This document shows, in pieces, positions 60,443-64,000 of a DNA stretch of 64,000 nt. Both the position numbers and the translations under genes were made by a program. Origin of the DNA: Actinernus sp. WN-2022 (taxonomy: Eukaryota > Cnidaria > Anthozoa > Actiniaria > Actinernidae). The notes below the pieces were generated by a model. The model ran no database searches, was not told the origin of the DNA, and saw only the letters and a program-made list of their open reading frames with translations. The stretch's first letter is position 1, and each line of letters starts with the position of its first letter. The stretch spans positions 18,732,095 to 18,796,094 of the forward strand of contig JAOWCC010000936.1 of the NCBI GenBank assembly GCA_030867875.1, in the 5' to 3' direction.

Positions 60443-62459
60443 GGCTAAAAAATCCAGATTTGACCATTTTTGAATTATGTTGATTTTTTGTTCAATTCTT
60501 TCTCCAACTTAATCCATTCATGTTCTGAAGCTAACAGGAGATTGTTTGATATCATTTTGAAGCATATTGAGTGTTTTTTTATTTTTGTCAGAAATCCAGA
60601 TTTGACCATTTTTGAAGATGTTAATTTTTACTTCAATTCTTTCTCCAACTTAATCCATTGATATTCAGAAGCTAACAGGAGATTGTTTGAGATCATTTTG
60701 AAGCATATTGAGTGGTTTTTTTATTTTTGTCAGAAATCCAAGATTTTTCGCCTACCCGGTCTGGCAAAAAATATCCAGATTTGACCATTTTTTGAAGATG
60801 TTGATTTTTTGTTCAATTCTTTCTCCAACTTAATCCATTCATGTTCTGAAGCTAACAGGAGATTGTTTGATATCATTTTGAAGCATATTGAGTGTTTTTT
60901 TATTTTTGTCAGAAATCCAGATTTGACCATTTTTGATGATGTTAATTTTTTTCTTCAATTCTTTCTCCAACTTAATCCATTGATGTTCAGAAGCTACCAG
61001 GAGATTGTTTGAGATCATTTTGAAGCATATTGAGTGTTTTTTTTATTTTTGTAAGAAATCCAAGATTATTTGCCTACCCGGTCTGGCAAAAAATATTCAG
61101 ATTTGACCATTTTTTGAAGATGTTGATTTTTTTATTCAATTCTTACTCCAACTTAATCCATTCATGTTCTGAAGCTAACAGGAGATTGTTTGATATCATT
61201 TTGAAGCATATTGAGTGTTTTTTCATTTTTGTCAGAAATCCAAGATTTTTCGCCTACCCGGTCTGGCAAAAAATATTCAGATTTGACCATTTTTTGAAGA
61301 TGTTAATTTTTACTTCAATTCTTTCTCCAACTTAATCCATTGATGTTCTGAAGCTAACAGGAGATTGTTTGAGATCATTTTGAAGCATATTGAGTGGTTT
61401 TTTTATTTTTGTCAGAAATCCAAGACTTTTCGCCTACCCGGTCTGGCAAAAAATATCCAGATTTGACCATTTTTTTAAGATGTTGATTTTTTGTTCAATT
61501 CTTTCTCCAACTTAATCCATTGATGTTCAGAAGCTAACAGGAGATTGTTTGAGATCATTTTGAAGCATAGTGAGTGTTTTTTTTATTTTTGTCAGAAATC
61601 CAAGATTTTTCGCCTACCCGGTCTGGCAAAAAATATTCAGATTTGACCATTTTTTGAAGATGTTGATTTTTTGTTCAATTCTTTCTCCAACTTAATCCAT
61701 TCATGTTCTGAAGCTACCAGGAGATTGTTTGAGATCATTTTGAAGCATAGTGAGTGTTTTTTTTATTTTTGTCAGAAATCCAAGATTTTTCGCCTACCCG
61801 GTCTGGCAAAAAATATTCAGATTTGACCATTTTTTGAAGATGTTGATTTTTTTTTCAATTCTTTCTCCAACTTAATCCATTCATGTTCTGAAGCTAACAG
61901 GAGATTGTTTGATATCATTTTGAAGCATTATCGAGTGGTTTTTAGTTTTTGTCAGAAATCAAAAAGCCAGATTTGAACATTTTTGATGATGTTAATTTTT
62001 ACTTCAATTCTTTCTCCAACTTAATCCATTGATGTTCAGAAGCTAACAGGAGATTGTTTGAGATCATTTTGAAGCATATTGAGTGGTTTTTTTATTTTTG
62101 TCAGAAATCCAAGACTTTTCGCCTACCCGGTCTGGCAAAAAATATCCAGATTTGACCATTTTTGAAGATGTTGATTTTTTGTTCAATTCTTTCTCCAACT
62201 TAATCCATTCATGTTCTGAAGCTAACAGGAGATTGTTTGATATCATTTTGAAGCATTATCGAGTGGTTTTTAGTTTTTGTCAGAAATCAAAAATCCGATT
62301 TGACCATTTTTGATGATGTTAATTTTTACTTCAATTCTTTCTCCAACTTAATCCATTCATGTTCTGAAGCTACCAGGAGATTGTTTGAGATCATTTTGAA
62401 GCATATTGAGTGTTTTTTTATTTTTGTAAGAAATCCAAGATTATTTGCCTACCCGGTCT

Positions 62460-62699
62460 CTACTAATTATCATAATGGTCGGTACCTTAAATGCAGAATA
62501 AACTTCTAAACGATATCGATATCTCGATAGGATATGTACCTACTGGCCATGGAGTTCCTGTGACCTGACAACGTAACTCATCTAAACAAGATAGACACTG
62601 CTTCTGTTGTGTGGAGACAAGAAGATATTGAGGTACGTGTTATGAAGGTGTCGAGAAAGGAAGCAGATATTCAGGTGTGTGTTATGAAGGATAGACACT
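62460..62699. repeat. 240-bp tag insert, copy 12
   Basis: Subtype TACTGGCC with CTTCTGTTG and a private GGAGACAAGAAG (others GGAGACAGGAAG). Confidence 0.93.
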
Positions 62700-63623
62700 G
62701 GCTAAAAAATCCAGATTTGACCATTTTTGAATTATGTTGATTTTTTGTTCAATTCTTTCTCCAACTTAATCCATTCATGTTCTGAAGCTAACAGGAGATT
62801 GTTTGATATCATTTTGAAGCATTATCGAGTGGTTTTTAGTTTTTGTCAGAAATCCAGATTTGACCATTTTTGATGATGTTAATTTTTTCTTCAATTCTTT
62901 CTCCAACTTAATCCATTCATGTTCTGAAGCTACCAGGAGATTGTTTGAGATCATTTTGAAGCATATTGAGTGTTTTTTTATTTTTGTCAGAAATCCAGAT
63001 TTGACCATTTTTGATGATGTTAATTTTTTCTTCAATTCTTTCTCCAACTTAATCCATTGATGTTCAGAAGCTACCAGGAGATTGTTTGAGATCATTTTGA
63101 AGCATATTGAGGTTTTTTTTTATTTTTGTCAGAAATCCAAGATTTTTCGCCTACCCGGTCTGGCAAAAAATATTCAGATTTGACCATTTTTTGAAGATGT
63201 TGATTTTTTGTTCAATTCTTTCTCCAACTTAATCCATTCATGTTGTGAAGCTAACAGGAGATTGTTTGAGATCATTTTGAAGCATATTGAGTGTTTTTTT
63301 ATTTTTGTCAGAAATCCAGATTTGACCATTTTTGATGATGTTAATTTTTTTCTTCAATTCTTTCTCCAACTTAATCCATTCATGTTCTGAAGCTACCAGG
63401 AGATTGTTTGAGATCATTTTGAAGCATATAGAGTGTTTTTTTATTTTTGTCAGAAATCCAGATTTGACCATTTTTGATGATGTTAATTTTTTCTTCAATT
63501 CTTTCTCCAACTTAATCCATTGATGTTCAGAAGCTACCAGGAGATTGTTTGAGATCATTTTGAAGCATATTGAGTGTTTTTTTATTTTTGTAAGAAATCC
63601 AAGATTATTTGCCTACCCGGTCT

Positions 63624-63863
63624 CTACTAATTATCATAATGGTCGGTACCTTAAATGCAGAATAAACTTCTAAACGATATCGATATCTCGATAGGATATG
63701 TACCTACCAGCCATGGAGTTCCTGTGACCTGACAACGTAACTCATCTAAACAAGATAGACACTGCTTCTGATGTGTGGAGACAGGAAGATATTGAGGTAC
63801 GTGTTATGAAGGTGTCGAGAAAGGAAGCAGATATTCAGGTGTGTGTTATGAAGGATAGACACT
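63624..63863. repeat. 240-bp tag insert, copy 13
   Basis: Subtype TACCAGCC with CTTCTGATG, like copies 2 and 3, and preceded by the same marker monomers (CATGTTGTGAAG, CATATAGAGTG). The last tag before the window ends. Confidence 0.93.
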
Positions 63864-64000
63864 GGCTAAAAAATCCAGATTTGACCATTTTTGAATTATG
63901 TTGATTTTTTGTTCAATTCTTTCTCCAACTTAATCCATTCATGTTCTGAAGCTAACAGGAGATTGTTTGAGATCATTTTGAAGCATATTGAGTGTTTTTT

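Larger units (their letters stand above)
24350..64000. repeat. Main AT-rich satellite array, ~39.6 kb, continues past window
   Basis: Head-to-tail monomers throughout, each with CTCCAACTTAATCCATT, GGAGATTGTTT, ATCATTTTGAAGCAT and CAGATTTGACCATTTTT. Allowing for the thirteen 240-bp tags, I estimate about 230 monomers. The first monomers (24350-24870) are more diverged; the rest differ at few positions. Monomers come in three length classes, mixed in multi-monomer orders, with large-scale duplications of blocks of 1.7-6.4 kb. Open frames of 60-194 codons on both strands follow the monomer and are not genes. The array begins inside what would be a DDX23 intron. Confidence 0.97.

Noticed and set aside
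24431..63558. More than seventy open frames of 60-194 codons in the satellite
   Set aside because: All follow monomer phase, appear on both strands, and end when a 179-bp or 149-bp monomer or a tag breaks the frame.
24350..64000. CRISPR array (regular repeats with unique tags)
   Set aside because: Repeat units are 140-180 bp, tags are identical to one another, and the genome is eukaryotic.

Overview
The window is eukaryotic nuclear DNA from an animal, most likely an anthozoan cnidarian (a stony coral or relative). The reasons are two spliced coding exons matching the spliceosomal helicase DDX23/PRP28, non-LTR retrotransposon reverse transcriptase, dense nests of inverted-repeat elements whose termini resemble families I associate with corals, and a very long AT-rich satellite. 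The species call is an inference from repeat style; no marker gene confirms it. There are no prokaryotic operons, tRNA, rRNA or CRISPR signals.

Layout. 1-1300: two decayed LINE 3' ends facing each other. 1300-5993: a nested transposon stack. An outer terminal-inverted-repeat element (1309-5984, 9-bp target duplication) was hit by a 3.97-kb foldback-like element (1463-5434, 10-bp duplication). The left arm of that element holds about 97 copies of a 14-bp minisatellite and was itself hit by a 149-bp MITE; the loop holds another short element and a Tigger/pogo-like transposase relic. 5994-9299: mostly unassigned AT-rich DNA with a TTAA-flanked MITE (6586-7046) and a 339-bp almost perfect palindrome (8848-9186). 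9299-15460: a composite element with inverted arms of 0.8-1 kb, hammerhead-like (Penelope-type) segments, a 1.3-copy insertion of the outer-element family (11115-12067) and a 5'-truncated LINE (12990-15092) with a nearly intact reverse transcriptase. 15461-19280: sparse; a possible 5' exon, a TIR element and a wrecked Myb/SANT-like gene.

19280-24480: two copies in tandem of a ~2.55-kb segment, each carrying the same two DDX23 exons, with breakpoints inside satellite monomers. Splicing both copies together would shift the frame and hit a stop, and no other DDX23 exon is recognisable in the window.

24350-64000: an uninterrupted satellite array running off the window. It is built from three monomer classes (about 179, 141 and 149 bp; the two short classes look like different deletions of one GC-richer box), organised in mosaic higher-order repeats. 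Thirteen copies of a 240-bp unique tag, always inserted at the same point of the monomer, act as landmarks; point differences split the tags into three subfamilies that follow multi-kb block duplications. Long open frames in this array and in the 14-bp minisatellite come from stop-free repeat units and are not genes.

The most notable items are the nested elements with empty-site evidence, the satellite-bounded exon duplication, and the tagged higher-order satellite.
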